Positions 11,277 to 20,796 of a stretch of DNA of 64,000 nt are shown here, in pieces. Made by a program: the position numbers and the translations under genes. Source of the stretch: Streptomyces pacificus (lineage in GTDB: Bacteria; Actinomycetota; Actinomycetes; Streptomycetales; Streptomycetaceae); the NCBI RefSeq assembly GCF_011766325.1, contig NZ_BLLG01000004.1:1-64000 (forward strand), read 5' to 3'. A model generated the notes under the pieces. That model had not been told where the DNA came from. It saw nothing but the letters and a program-made list of their open reading frames with translations, and searched no databases. Positions within the stretch are counted from its first letter, which is position 1; each line of letters opens with the position of its first letter.

Positions 11277-12791
11277 TCAGGACGTCAGCGCCCGGACGGA
11301 GTGGTACACGCCGAAGACCGCCAGGCACAGCGGCACGAGCGTGAGCAGCACAAACGTCTCCGCGACCTCCAGGAAGCGCCCCCAGAAGGGGGTGACGCCC
11401 TTGCGCGGGACGATCAGCCCGATGGCGAAGACCACCGCGCCGCCGGCCGCGACGGCGGCGGACAGCCACACCGTCCGGATGTCCAGGCCCGTGCCGTCGC
11501 CCTTGAGGGCCGCGGCGACGAGGCCGGCGGGGGGGTTCAGGCTCAGTCCGAGCACCAGCAGGACGAGCGAGCCCAGACCGGCCGCGAGGGCGCAGCCGAC
11601 CTGGGCCGTGTAGCGGAAGAGATGGGCGCGCATCAGCATGGCGACGCCGGTCGCCAGCGCGAGCAGCCGGCCCCAGACGTCGTCGGAGAACCCGAGCACG
11701 GCGGCCGAGCCGGCGGCCAGCAGAGCGCAGCCGCCGACGAGGCCGACGAGCAGTTCATGGCCCCGGCGGGCCTGGGCGGCGATGCGCTCGGCGTCGATCG
11801 GGCCCGCGGGCGGCTGGTCGGCGCCGTAGCCGCCGACCGCGGTGCGCGGGGGCTCGAAGCCGACCGGGAGGCGGGCGAAGCGGGTGGACAGCCCCGGCAG
11901 GAAGGCGAGGGCCCCGACGGCGAGCGGGGAGCACACCGCCGCGGTCTCGGACGGCTCCATCCCGGTCATGATCGCGACGAAGGTCACGGCCATGCCGACG
12001 GCCGCGGCGAAGGCGAACGCCACGAAGGGCCCATCCCCGCCCGGCGCGACCATCATCAGGATGACCGAGACCACCAGCACGGCGGCGCAGGCGAGCAGGA
12101 ACTGCAACCGGCCGACGCCCTGGCCCGGCGCCGCGGGCAGCAGCCCCGCCCCCGCGACGGCGGCGTTCGCCATCGCCCCGACACCGAGGGCGACGGCCGC
12201 CCCCCGGTCGGTGTACACCCGGGCGCGCACGCACGCGAGGGCGAGCAGCAGGACCCCGGCGACGCCGGCGAGGACGCCCGGCACGCCGTGGGTGTCGCGG
12301 CCGGGGTCGGCGGACCACAGCACGAAGGCGAGCAGCACGAGCAGCACCGCGCCGCCGGCGAGTCCGGCGGCGCGCATCAGACCGTCGGTCCACAGCGTGC
12401 GGTCGCGGGCGACCGCGGACGCCACGGCGTCGGACACGTCGTCGAAGACCGCCGGGGGCAGCGACTCGGCGAAGGGCCGCAGCGACAGCAGTTCGCCGTC
12501 GAGGATGCGCTGGGAGAGGAGGGAACGCGCGCCGTCGAGTACGGTGCCGTCCCGGCGTACCAGGTGGTAGCCGACCGGGGCGCCCTCCGCCGGGCTCTGC
12601 CCCGACAGCCTCAGGATCTCGGGGTGGAGGTCGGCGAGGGGGACGTCTTCGGGCAGCGCCACGTCGACGCGGCCGTCGGGGGCGACGACCGTGATCCGGC
12701 AGAAGCCGGTTCCACCGCCGGACGGAGTCGATGGAGCCGGCCGGCCCGCCCCGGTGGCCGCCGCCTGGACCGTCACACTCACCTGCTGCAT
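11277..12791 (-). CDS. eccD: Type VII secretion integral membrane protein EccD
   Basis: A channel component of the ESX/type VII system. The N-terminal ~100 residues are a ubiquitin-like (YukD) domain (CRITVVAPDGRVDVALPEDV, LHPEILRLSG, GYHLVRRDGTVLDGARSL). They are followed by about eleven hydrophobic segments, as usual for EccD, ending at SVRALTS. I prefer the ATG at 12791 (MQQVSVTVQ, 504 residues) over the ATG at 12848, because a GAGGGGG site abuts it; the spacing is tight, so the start is uncertain. It is divergent from eccC, with a 229-nt shared upstream region. Confidence 0.9.
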   Translation of the reverse strand: MQQVSVTVQAAATGAGRPAPSTPSGGGTGFCRITVVAPDGRVDVALPEDVPLADLHPEILRLSGQSPAEGAPVGYHLVRRDGTVLDGARSLLSQRILDGELLSLRPFAESLPPAVFDDVSDAVASAVARDRTLWTDGLMRAAGLAGGAVLLVLLAFVLWSADPGRDTHGVPGVLAGVAGVLLLALACVRARVYTDRGAAVALGVGAMANAAVAGAGLLPAAPGQGVGRLQFLLACAAVLVVSVILMMVAPGGDGPFVAFAFAAAVGMAVTFVAIMTGMEPSETAAVCSPLAVGALAFLPGLSTRFARLPVGFEPPRTAVGGYGADQPPAGPIDAERIAAQARRGHELLVGLVGGCALLAAGSAAVLGFSDDVWGRLLALATGVAMLMRAHLFRYTAQVGCALAAGLGSLVLLVLGLSLNPPAGLVAAALKGDGTGLDIRTVWLSAAVAAGGAVVFAIGLIVPRKGVTPFWGRFLEVAETFVLLTLVPLCLAVFGVYHSVRALTS

Positions 12792-13020
12792 CCCCCTCGT
12801 GAGCCGTCTGGGCCATCGGGCCGGAACCCCGTTCCGCATAGCCCCCATGCCCCTGCATGCCCCTGCTCCTGCGGTAGTTCACGCGTGTGCAAACGCGTCG
12901 GGACACCCTACCCCCCGCCTCGCCGCCCCCGCGCAAGTAGGATCCCTCCCCGCGGACGGAACCCGTCGCCACGGGGGCGCCGATAGGAACGTTTCCGTCC
13001 GGCAAGGGAATTGGTGAGCT
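12792..13020. promoter_or_regulatory. Divergent eccD/eccC promoter region
   Basis: 229 bases between divergent starts. Minus-strand TAGGGT (12907-12912) and plus-strand TAGGAT (12938-12943) fit Streptomyces -10 boxes, though neither has a good -35. An inverted repeat of two ACGCGT copies (12881-12886 and 12893-12898) around GTGCAA lies on the eccD side and could be an operator. Confidence 0.4.
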
Positions 13021-16000
13021 GTGAGCCAGATCGTCGTCAAGCGCCCACCACGGGTCCTGCCGTCCGAGGTGCCCGGCGAGCCGGTGCAGCTGCAACCACC
13101 GCCCGAGCTGCCGAGAGGGCAGCAGGAGGGCGCGCTCATGCAGTTGCTGCCGATGCTCGGCATGGGAGGGTCCGTCGTCTTCTTCTTCATGACGCCGAAC
13201 CCCATCATGCGGATCATGGGCATGGTGATGATCGCGTCCACCGTCGCGATGGCGATCGCCATGCTGGTGCGCTACCGGCGGGGCACCCAGGGAGAGCTGG
13301 CCGGGCTGCGGCGGGACTACCTCAAGTACCTGACGCAGACCCGGCGTACGGTCGTCGGGACCGCGCGCGTGCAGCGCGACGCCCAGTTCTATCTGCACCC
13401 GTCGCCCGAGCAGCTGTGGGCGCTGGTGGCCGAGGGGAGCCGGGTGTGGGAGCGCCGGATCGGTGACGAGGACTTCGGGCAGGTGCGCATCGGACTGGGC
13501 AGCCAGCAGCTGGCGACCCCTCTGGTGGCGCCCGACACGGCGCCCGTCGACGAGTTGGAGCCGCTGACCGCGGGCGCGATGCAGAAGTTCATCACGGCCC
13601 ACGGCACTCTCGACGGCCTGCCGATGGCGCTGTCCCTGCGGGCCTTCTACCACCTGACGGTGAGCGGCGATCCGGAGTCGGTCCGGTCCGCCGCGCGGGC
13701 GGTGATCGGCTCGCTCGCCGCGCTGCACTCCCCCGAGGACCTGGTCGTCGCGATCGCCGCCGAGCCCGCCGCCGCGGGGCACTGGGAGTGGGCGAAGTGG
13801 CTGCCGCACGTCCAGGCGCAGGGCCCGGGCGACGGCGCGGGAAGCCGGCGTCTGATCACCACCGAGGCCCGCGACCTGCAGGACATGTTGGCGAGCCGGC
13901 TGGAGGGACGCCCGCGTTTCCAGGGCCCCCAGAACCCGCTCCTCGACCGGCCGCACCTCGTCGTCGTACTCGACGGCCGGTCCGTGCCGCCGATGTCGCC
14001 GCTCGCCGCCGCCGAAGGCCTGCAGGGCGTGACGCTGGTCGAGGTCGTCCCCGGCGAGATGGGCGACGCGCGCGGCGGACTGTCGGTGGTGGTGCATCCG
14101 GACTCCCTGCGCCTGGAGTCGGGGCACGGCCTGGTGTACGACGGCGCGCCGGACCGGCTGGGCATCGAGGCGGCCGAAGCCCTCGCCCGGCAGCTGGCGC
14201 CGCTGCGCGTGGCCGCGGGCGGGGACGACGACGAACCGCTGCTGGCCAACCTCGAGTTCACCGATCTGCTCGGCCTCGGCGACGCCGCATCGGTGGACGT
14301 CGGCCGCAGCTGGCGGCCGCGCTCGCAGGCCGAGCGGCTCCGGGTGCCGATCGGTGTCGGCGAGGACGGCTCGCCGGTCATGCTCGACCTGAAGGAGGCC
14401 GCGCAGGAGGGCATGGGCCCGCACGGTCTGTGCGTCGGCGCGACCGGTTCCGGCAAGTCCGAGCTGCTGCGCACCCTGGTGCTCGGACTCGCGGTGACCC
14501 ACTCATCGGAAACGCTCAACTTCGTCCTCGCGGACTTCAAGGGCGGCGCGACCTTCGCCGGAATGTCGCGGATGCCGCACGTCGCCGCCGTGATCACCAA
14601 CCTGGCGGACGACCTCACCCTGGTCGACCGGATGGGCGACTCGATCCGCGGCGAGCTGAATCGCCGTCAGGAACTGCTCCGGGACGCCGGCAACTACGCC
14701 AACATCCACGACTACGAGAAGGCCCGGGCGGCCGGCGCCCCGCTGCAGCCCGTACCGTCCCTGGTGCTGGTCATCGACGAGTTCAGCGAACTGCTCACCG
14801 CGAAGCCGGACTTCATCGAGATGTTCGTGCAGATCGGCCGCATCGGCCGGTCCCTCGGCGTCCATCTGCTGCTGGCGTCGCAGCGCCTGGAGGAGGGGCG
14901 GCTGCGCGGACTGGAGACGTATCTGTCGTACCGGGTCGGGCTGCGCACGTTCTCGGCGGCCGAGTCGCGGGCGGCGATCGGCGTACCGGACGCATACCAT
15001 CTGCCCAACGTCCCCGGTTCCGGCTATCTGAAGTTCGGCACCGACGAGATGGTGCGGTTCAAGGCCGCCTACGTCTCCGGTGTCTACCGGGCGAACGGGC
15101 AGCAGGCGGCCGCACCCGGCGGCCCGCTGCCGGTGGACCGCAGGCCGGTGCCGTTCACGGCCGCACCGGTGCCGGTCCACTACATCGAGTCGGCGGTACG
15201 GGCACCGGCGCCCGACACGCGCGGGAGCGAGGACGACGCGCTCGCCGACTCGGTGCTCGACGTGATCGTGCGGCGACTGGAGGGCCGGGGCGCCCAGGCC
15301 CACCGGGTGTGGCTGCCGCCGCTGGACAACCCCCCGCCGCTGGACGAGCTCCTGCCGGGTCTGTCTCCGGTTCAGGGCCGGGGACTGACGCAGCCCGGAT
15401 TCGAGGGCGCGGGGCGGCTCGTCGTTCCGCTCGGCGTCGTCGACAAGCCCTACGAGCAGCGCCGGGACACCCTCTACCGGGACTTCTCCGGCGCCGCCGG
15501 CCATATGCAGATCGTCGGCGGCCCCCAATCGGGCAAGTCGACACTGCTGCGGACGATCATCTCGGGCTTCGCGCTCACCCACACCCCGCACGAGGTGCAG
15601 TTCTACGGCCTCGACTTCGGCGGCGGCGGTCTGTCGTCGGTCGCGGGCCTGCCCCACGTGGGCGGTGTCGCCTCACGCCTCGACCCCGAGAAGGTCCGCC
15701 GTACGGTGGCCGAGGTGTACGGCATCATGACGCGCCGGGAGGAGTACTTCCGCAGCACGGGTGTCGACTCCATCGCCACCTACCGCAGGCTCCGGGCGCG
15801 CGGGGAGATCTCCGTGGCCGAGCAGCCGTGGGGGGACGTGTTCCTGGTCGTCGACGGCTGGGGCAACTTCCGCTCCGACTACGAGGGGCTGGAGTCGGCG
15901 GTCGTCGACATGGCGGTGCGCGGGCTGGGCTACGGGATCCATGTGATCCTGACCGCCTCCCGGTCGATGGATGTGCGGTCCAACATCAAGGACCAGCTGA

Positions 16001-16989
16001 TGAACCGGCTGGAGCTGCGGCTCGGCGACACCATGGACTCCGAACTGGACCGCAAGGCGGCGGTGAACGTGCCCACCGGGGTGCCGGGGCGCGGGCTGAC
16101 CCCGGAGAAGCTGCACTTCATGGCCGCGGTGCCGCGGATCGACGGCATCACCTCCGACAGCGACCTGGCGGAGGCGACCACCGCGATGGTGCGGGAGGTC
16201 GGCCGCCACTGGGCAGGCGCCTCCGCCCCGAAGGTACGTCTGCTTCCGCGGGAGCTCCCCGCCGGACGGCTCCCCGCGGGATTGGCCGAACCACGGCGCG
16301 GTGTGTCGTTCGCGATCGACGAGAACAACCTGGAGCCGGTGTTCGCCGACTTCGGCCGGGACCCGTTCTTCCTGGTTTTCGGCGAGAGCGAGTCCGGCAA
16401 GTCGAACCTGCTGCGCCTGCTCATCAAGCAGCTGACGGAACGGTACGACGGCGACGCGGCCAAGTTCTTCGTGATCGACAACCGCCGTGCCCTGCTGGAC
16501 GCCACCCCCGCCACGCACCTGGCCGAGTACGTGCCGATGTCCAACGCCATGGGCCACCACGTCGACGCACTGGCGGACCTGATGCAGCGCCGTGCACCGT
16601 CCGCCGAGGTCACGGCACAGCAACTGCGCGACCGGAGCTGGTGGCAGGGTCCTGACGTGTTCGTGGTCGTCGACGACTACGACCTCGTGTCCACATCGAG
16701 CGGCAACCCGCTGGCCAAGCTCACCGAGCAGCTGCCCTTCGCGCGGGACGTCGGTGTCCGCTTCATCATCGCGCGCAACTCGGCGGGAGCGAGCCGCGCG
16801 GCGTACGAGCCCTTCCTGCAGCGTATGACGGAACTCGGCGCACAGGGACTTCTGCTGTCCGGCGACCCGGCGGAGGGCGAGGTGCTCGGCGTCCGCATGC
16901 GGCCCATGCCCGCGGGGCGGGGCATCTTCGTGTCCCGCCAGCGTGGGAAGCCGCTGGTGCAGACGGGGTGGTTGGGGGATCCCGAGTGA
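13021..16989 (+). CDS. eccC: Type VII secretion ATPase EccCa/Cb (FtsK/SpoIIIE type)
   Basis: The motor ATPase of the ESX system, here as one 1322-residue chain. Two membrane helices lie near residues 40-80. Three FtsK-type domains follow, with Walker A lysines at K479 (GATGSGKS), K839 (GGPQSGKS) and K1127 (GESESGKS). The first domain has a full Walker B with catalytic glutamate (LVLVIDEFSELL). The second (VFLVVDGWG) and third (FVVVDDYD) lack it, matching the known rule that only the first domain needs activity while the others bind substrate tails. The GTG start at 13021 gives MSQIVVKRPPR, typical for the family. Confidence 0.97.
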   Translation: MSQIVVKRPPRVLPSEVPGEPVQLQPPPELPRGQQEGALMQLLPMLGMGGSVVFFFMTPNPIMRIMGMVMIASTVAMAIAMLVRYRRGTQGELAGLRRDYLKYLTQTRRTVVGTARVQRDAQFYLHPSPEQLWALVAEGSRVWERRIGDEDFGQVRIGLGSQQLATPLVAPDTAPVDELEPLTAGAMQKFITAHGTLDGLPMALSLRAFYHLTVSGDPESVRSAARAVIGSLAALHSPEDLVVAIAAEPAAAGHWEWAKWLPHVQAQGPGDGAGSRRLITTEARDLQDMLASRLEGRPRFQGPQNPLLDRPHLVVVLDGRSVPPMSPLAAAEGLQGVTLVEVVPGEMGDARGGLSVVVHPDSLRLESGHGLVYDGAPDRLGIEAAEALARQLAPLRVAAGGDDDEPLLANLEFTDLLGLGDAASVDVGRSWRPRSQAERLRVPIGVGEDGSPVMLDLKEAAQEGMGPHGLCVGATGSGKSELLRTLVLGLAVTHSSETLNFVLADFKGGATFAGMSRMPHVAAVITNLADDLTLVDRMGDSIRGELNRRQELLRDAGNYANIHDYEKARAAGAPLQPVPSLVLVIDEFSELLTAKPDFIEMFVQIGRIGRSLGVHLLLASQRLEEGRLRGLETYLSYRVGLRTFSAAESRAAIGVPDAYHLPNVPGSGYLKFGTDEMVRFKAAYVSGVYRANGQQAAAPGGPLPVDRRPVPFTAAPVPVHYIESAVRAPAPDTRGSEDDALADSVLDVIVRRLEGRGAQAHRVWLPPLDNPPPLDELLPGLSPVQGRGLTQPGFEGAGRLVVPLGVVDKPYEQRRDTLYRDFSGAAGHMQIVGGPQSGKSTLLRTIISGFALTHTPHEVQFYGLDFGGGGLSSVAGLPHVGGVASRLDPEKVRRTVAEVYGIMTRREEYFRSTGVDSIATYRRLRARGEISVAEQPWGDVFLVVDGWGNFRSDYEGLESAVVDMAVRGLGYGIHVILTASRSMDVRSNIKDQLMNRLELRLGDTMDSELDRKAAVNVPTGVPGRGLTPEKLHFMAAVPRIDGITSDSDLAEATTAMVREVGRHWAGASAPKVRLLPRELPAGRLPAGLAEPRRGVSFAIDENNLEPVFADFGRDPFFLVFGESESGKSNLLRLLIKQLTERYDGDAAKFFVIDNRRALLDATPATHLAEYVPMSNAMGHHVDALADLMQRRAPSAEVTAQQLRDRSWWQGPDVFVVVDDYDLVSTSSGNPLAKLTEQLPFARDVGVRFIIARNSAGASRAAYEPFLQRMTELGAQGLLLSGDPAEGEVLGVRMRPMPAGRGIFVSRQRGKPLVQTGWLGDPE

Positions 16990-17228
16990 CGGCGGGCACG
17001 TGCCGCGCCGTACCGTCCACCGCGCTGCCCTCAGGCCCGGGTACGGCCGTGGAGTGCTAGCGGGCAGCTTGCGCGCCCGGGCGCCGGCTGTTGGTGCGCG
17101 TCCATGAGGGACACGGCACCGCGCCGCGCGACGGCCGAACTTCCACGAGCGCGGGCCTACGCCCGCAATGGCAGCGGAACGCCACCGGCCCCCGGTCATG
17201 GCGGGGCCCGGAGAAAGGGATCAGAGGC

Positions 17229-17813
17229 ATGGCAGGGCTCGCGGTCTTCATGGTGCTCTTCGGCGTGGCGTTCGTCATGCTCGGGTTCGCCGACCACCGG
17301 GCGATCTGGTGGCGGTCCCAGGCCTGCCGTCACACCGACCCGGCGTCTACCGAGCCGTCCGACGCCGGGTTCCTCGTCCAGCGGCTGCTCTGTTTCGCGG
17401 CCGCCGGCCTGGCGTTCTGGGGCTCCTGGTCAAGCTTTCAGCTCGACGCGCTGGACCAACCCGACCGGGCCGGTCAGGCCGAGGTGTTCGAGCGAACCGT
17501 CGCCGTGGCCGACTGGCTGGACGGATCGACGATGTTCCCGGTGCTGGCCTCTGACGACGGCTCCTGGGTCGAGCGGGTGGACCCGGAGTTCCGAGGACCG
17601 GAGAGGGACGATCCGACGGCCGTTCTGGTGTGGCGTTCGGGCTCTCTGGATCCAGAGGGCAACGTGGAGCACTACGAAGTGAGCAGTGAGGACGGCACCG
17701 CGTGCCTGAAGGTGACGGCCGAGCCGTCACCCGAGCAGCCAGGTCCGGAGGGCATGTCGCCGAGCTACTTCGACGTGCGCGCCGACGCCTCGGAGGGCTC
17801 CTGCACGAAGTGA
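17229..17813 (+). CDS. Two-helix membrane protein, ESX-associated, unknown function
   Basis: A 194-residue protein. The frame is open from 17091, but the ATG at 17229 has purine-rich GAAAGGGATCAGAGG just ahead and begins with a membrane helix (AGLAVFMVLFGVAFVMLGFA). A second helix is near residues 50-70 (LVQRLLCFAAAGLAFWGSW). The acidic remainder, likely outside the cell, ends DASEGSCTK. It follows eccC on the same strand and precedes the candidate cargo cassette, so it may belong to that cassette. No family recognised. Confidence 0.65.
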   Translation: MAGLAVFMVLFGVAFVMLGFADHRAIWWRSQACRHTDPASTEPSDAGFLVQRLLCFAAAGLAFWGSWSSFQLDALDQPDRAGQAEVFERTVAVADWLDGSTMFPVLASDDGSWVERVDPEFRGPERDDPTAVLVWRSGSLDPEGNVEHYEVSSEDGTACLKVTAEPSPEQPGPEGMSPSYFDVRADASEGSCTK

Positions 17814-17875
17814 GCACAGGAACCGCGAACGCTTCCTCTTGATGTGCAAGGTAGACAGCCGGAAAGGTGGGCCAG

Positions 17876-18403
17876 ATGGCGTGGGACGAGTGGGAACAGC
17901 TCAAGACTCAGGCGGCCGGGCGTCAGTCGGACCAGATGCGGCTGAACCGGGTGCCCGATGAGGGCGGGGGCGGAGGCGGAGGGAGCTACGGCGGCCTCAG
18001 GGCTTCCGAGACCGATCTCGCGAAGATCGGCAGCAACGCGTCCACGCTGTTCAACCGGCTATGGGACGAGGCGCGCGTGGCCGGCCCCAGCAGTTCCAAA
18101 GCCGCTGAGGACCTCAAGCGCCAGGGCTTCGAGCTCGGGGCCGGGCTCGCCCACGTGGCCAAACGCTGGGACGAACAGCTCGGCTCCCTCCGGGACGCCT
18201 GCTCCCATATCTCCAACCACATGCGGGTGACGAAGAAGATCCACAAGGACGACGAGCACTACATCACCGGGCAGCTGAGCAGCATCGCCACGCTGGACAG
18301 CGGATTCGACGAACGGGTCGGGGAGCCGGGCGCGAAGAACAAGATCTACGGCGACAACGAAAAGGACGAGAAGAACGAGAAGGACGAGAAAGACAAGGAC
18401 TAG
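17876..18403 (+). CDS. Helical protein, likely partner of the following T7SS cargo candidate
   Basis: A 175-residue protein. ATG at 17876 is chosen over GTG at 17867 because GGAAAGG (17861-17867) is spaced eight bases from the ATG. It begins MAWDEWEQLKTQAA, has a run of glycines (residues 30-36), then two long amphipathic helices (about 50-125), and ends with a repetitive charged tail (EKDEKNEKDEKDKD). Size and helical-hairpin build resemble WXG100/ESX accessory partners, but the WXG turn itself is absent. Its stop lies 2 nt before the ATG of the 771-residue gene, so the two are surely co-translated. The role is inferred from this placement. Confidence 0.65.
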   Translation: MAWDEWEQLKTQAAGRQSDQMRLNRVPDEGGGGGGGSYGGLRASETDLAKIGSNASTLFNRLWDEARVAGPSSSKAAEDLKRQGFELGAGLAHVAKRWDEQLGSLRDACSHISNHMRVTKKIHKDDEHYITGQLSSIATLDSGFDERVGEPGAKNKIYGDNEKDEKNEKDEKDKD

Positions 18404-18405
18404 TC

Positions 18406-20721
18406 ATGGATCTTGAGACCCTCCGTTTCGCCAAGTTCGGTCTGCTCGACGAAGCCGTCACCGACTGGACGACTCTCATCGGCAAGCTCGCCGGCCTGAA
18501 GGAGGACGCCGACGACGGCCTCCGCGTGCAGTCGAACAAGTCGAACTGGACAGGCGAGAACGAGAAGATCTCCAAGCAGTTCATCGGCAGAACAGCCGGC
18601 GAGTTCGCCGACGCCCACACCCAGGCCACGTCGATCCGCAACATCCTGAGGGACACCGGCAGCGAGCTGAAGGGCTACCAGGCCAAGCTGAACGAGGCGA
18701 TCGAGCGCGGGCTCATGAAGAACCTCACCGTCGTCTCCACAGTGGGCGGCGGCTTCACGGTGAGCATGAACATCCATCCCGACCGGGCCGCGAAGGGGAC
18801 GAGCCTCCCCCGCCACACCGACGCGGATGTGACGGCCCTGCGGGACGAGGTGCAGAAGATCCTCGACAGCGCGACCCAGAGCGACAGCTCCGCGACCAGG
18901 GTCCTCACGGCACTCGTCGACCAGAGCAAGCTCGGCTTCTCCGATAACGGCTACGCCGATCGGGACACCGCGGCCGACGCGCTCCGGGAAGCCGATTCCC
19001 TGGCGAAGCTGGCGAAGACGAACCCCGAGGATCTCACGGTCGAGGAGTTCGACCGGTTGAACGCCGGCCTCAAGAGATTCGCCGGCGACGGCCTCTTCGC
19101 CGAGCACTTCGCGAAGACGCTCGGCGGCAAGGGCACCCTGGAGTTCTGGGCCGATCTGAACAGGCCCATGGTCAATCCGGAGCTCATGCACGAGCGGCGC
19201 GAGCAGATGGCCGACCTCCAGAAGAACCTCGGCCTCACACTGGCCACGGCCAGCCGGAGTGACACGGCCGCCATGGAGACTTGGAAGCGCGATGTCGTAG
19301 CCTTCGCCGACAGGCCGCTGGAGAAGAACGGCGGAATGCCCTTCGGCGGACAGGTCATGAGCAACCTGATGCGATGGGGCGACTACGACGACACGTTCCT
19401 GAACGAGTACGGCACCAAGCTCGTCGCCGCGGAGAAGAAGCTCACGCACAACGGTGCCCATGTCGCCTGGCAGCCCCTCGGCATTGATCCACAGCTCAAC
19501 CACACGGGTACCGACACCGGGTGGGACCCGATGACCGGCTACTTCAAGGCCCTCGCCAACAACCCGCACGCGGCAACCGAGTTCTTCGGTGACACCTTCC
19601 TCACCAAGGACGAGGACCACGACTTCACGGTGGAGGGCAAGGACGACCGGCGCTCGCTGAGCAACTTCGAGTACTTCTTCGAGGAGCGCGACTGGCCCCA
19701 CGACTACGACAAGGACCGCGAAGAGAGCATCGCGGGGCGGAACAACCTGGCGATGGCGCTGGAGGCCGCGACGACCGGCCATCCGGCAGGTGAGATGCCG
19801 ACCGCCGACCTCCCGCCGCACTCGGCCGCTCAGGCTCAACTGATGGAGTCGCTCGTCGCCTCGATCGCGGAGGACGACACGCGACTGACGAAGCACGGCC
19901 ATATGTCCGACAGCATGGGGCAGATCGCTTCGGAATACCTGCCGGACATCAATCGTGCCACCACGGACACGAACGCGGACCCGCAAGCAACCCAGGGCGA
20001 AAAGACGGCGAGAGACAACGTGGCGAGGCTCTTCCCTCTCGCCGGTTCGGCAGCGATTCTCGACCACCGGGATGTGTCGCGCTTCCTGCTCACCATCGGA
20101 CAGGATCCGGACGGCTACGCCGCCGTACAAGTGGGCCAACAAGCCTATATGACCAACCTCATGGACTACCACCTGAATCCGGATCTCCCGGAGGTCCAGC
20201 GCTACAGCGGCGACCAGAAACTCCTTGTCCATGAGATTGCGCACTCCAGCGGCGAGGTGTCAGCCGCCTTGAACGTAGGCCGACAGGAAGCACTGGCCGG
20301 CGCGGCGGAAGATGCCGACAAGAAGTACGAGCAATCAGTTGCCAAGTGGAAGAGCGGCATCTCCGGGGGCATTGGCACCGGAATCGGCGTGGGCGTTTCA
20401 TTCATCGCCACGCCGGTGGTAGGCGCCGTGGTGGGCGGCGGAGCAACCACTGTCAGTGGCGTCGTCCTCGAACATGTATTTCAGGATGCCGAGGGAAAAG
20501 CCAAGGACGAAGCCGGCCCCAAAATGGGCGAGAAGTGGGAAAACGGGCTGGAAGACAGCATCAAGTACGCGGTGACCGCCGCCGACTCTGCGGCAAGTGC
20601 TCATGGGCTTCCACATAGCTCGGATCTTGTGGAGAGCGCCCGCACCGGTTCACGGAACGGCTACGACCTGGGGGGCGGCTTCACGGAGAGCGTGGCCAAG
20701 GATCTGCAGACCGACATCTAG
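18406..20721 (+). CDS. Large WXG-like protein with glycine-zipper segment; candidate type VII secretion cargo
   Basis: A 771-residue protein with an AAGGA site before the ATG. The N-terminal ~105 residues are helical and hold a WxG turn (SNWTGENEKISKQF), as in type VII substrates. The long middle part is mostly helical and acidic, with no catalytic motif I recognise. Residues about 648-690 form a glycine-rich hydrophobic stretch (GGIGTGIGVGVSFIATPVVG, then AVVGGG) like a glycine zipper able to insert in membranes. It resembles the large uncharacterised actinobacterial family I know as DUF6571. It follows the helical partner and precedes a lipoprotein, inside an ESX locus. Secretion and any toxicity are inference. 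Confidence 0.65.
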   Translation: MDLETLRFAKFGLLDEAVTDWTTLIGKLAGLKEDADDGLRVQSNKSNWTGENEKISKQFIGRTAGEFADAHTQATSIRNILRDTGSELKGYQAKLNEAIERGLMKNLTVVSTVGGGFTVSMNIHPDRAAKGTSLPRHTDADVTALRDEVQKILDSATQSDSSATRVLTALVDQSKLGFSDNGYADRDTAADALREADSLAKLAKTNPEDLTVEEFDRLNAGLKRFAGDGLFAEHFAKTLGGKGTLEFWADLNRPMVNPELMHERREQMADLQKNLGLTLATASRSDTAAMETWKRDVVAFADRPLEKNGGMPFGGQVMSNLMRWGDYDDTFLNEYGTKLVAAEKKLTHNGAHVAWQPLGIDPQLNHTGTDTGWDPMTGYFKALANNPHAATEFFGDTFLTKDEDHDFTVEGKDDRRSLSNFEYFFEERDWPHDYDKDREESIAGRNNLAMALEAATTGHPAGEMPTADLPPHSAAQAQLMESLVASIAEDDTRLTKHGHMSDSMGQIASEYLPDINRATTDTNADPQATQGEKTARDNVARLFPLAGSAAILDHRDVSRFLLTIGQDPDGYAAVQVGQQAYMTNLMDYHLNPDLPEVQRYSGDQKLLVHEIAHSSGEVSAALNVGRQEALAGAAEDADKKYEQSVAKWKSGISGGIGTGIGVGVSFIATPVVGAVVGGGATTVSGVVLEHVFQDAEGKAKDEAGPKMGEKWENGLEDSIKYAVTAADSAASAHGLPHSSDLVESARTGSRNGYDLGGGFTESVAKDLQTDI

Positions 20722-20796
20722 ACCCCATTCGCTGCGGCGGCAGCACAATTCGTCGCCGGCATCGGATCCCTTCAAGGACATACAACGAGGTTCGCG

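Noticed and set aside
13021..16989. FtsK DNA translocase for the three-P-loop protein
   Set aside because: Three tandem FtsK domains after two helices and the eccD/esx context are specific for EccC.
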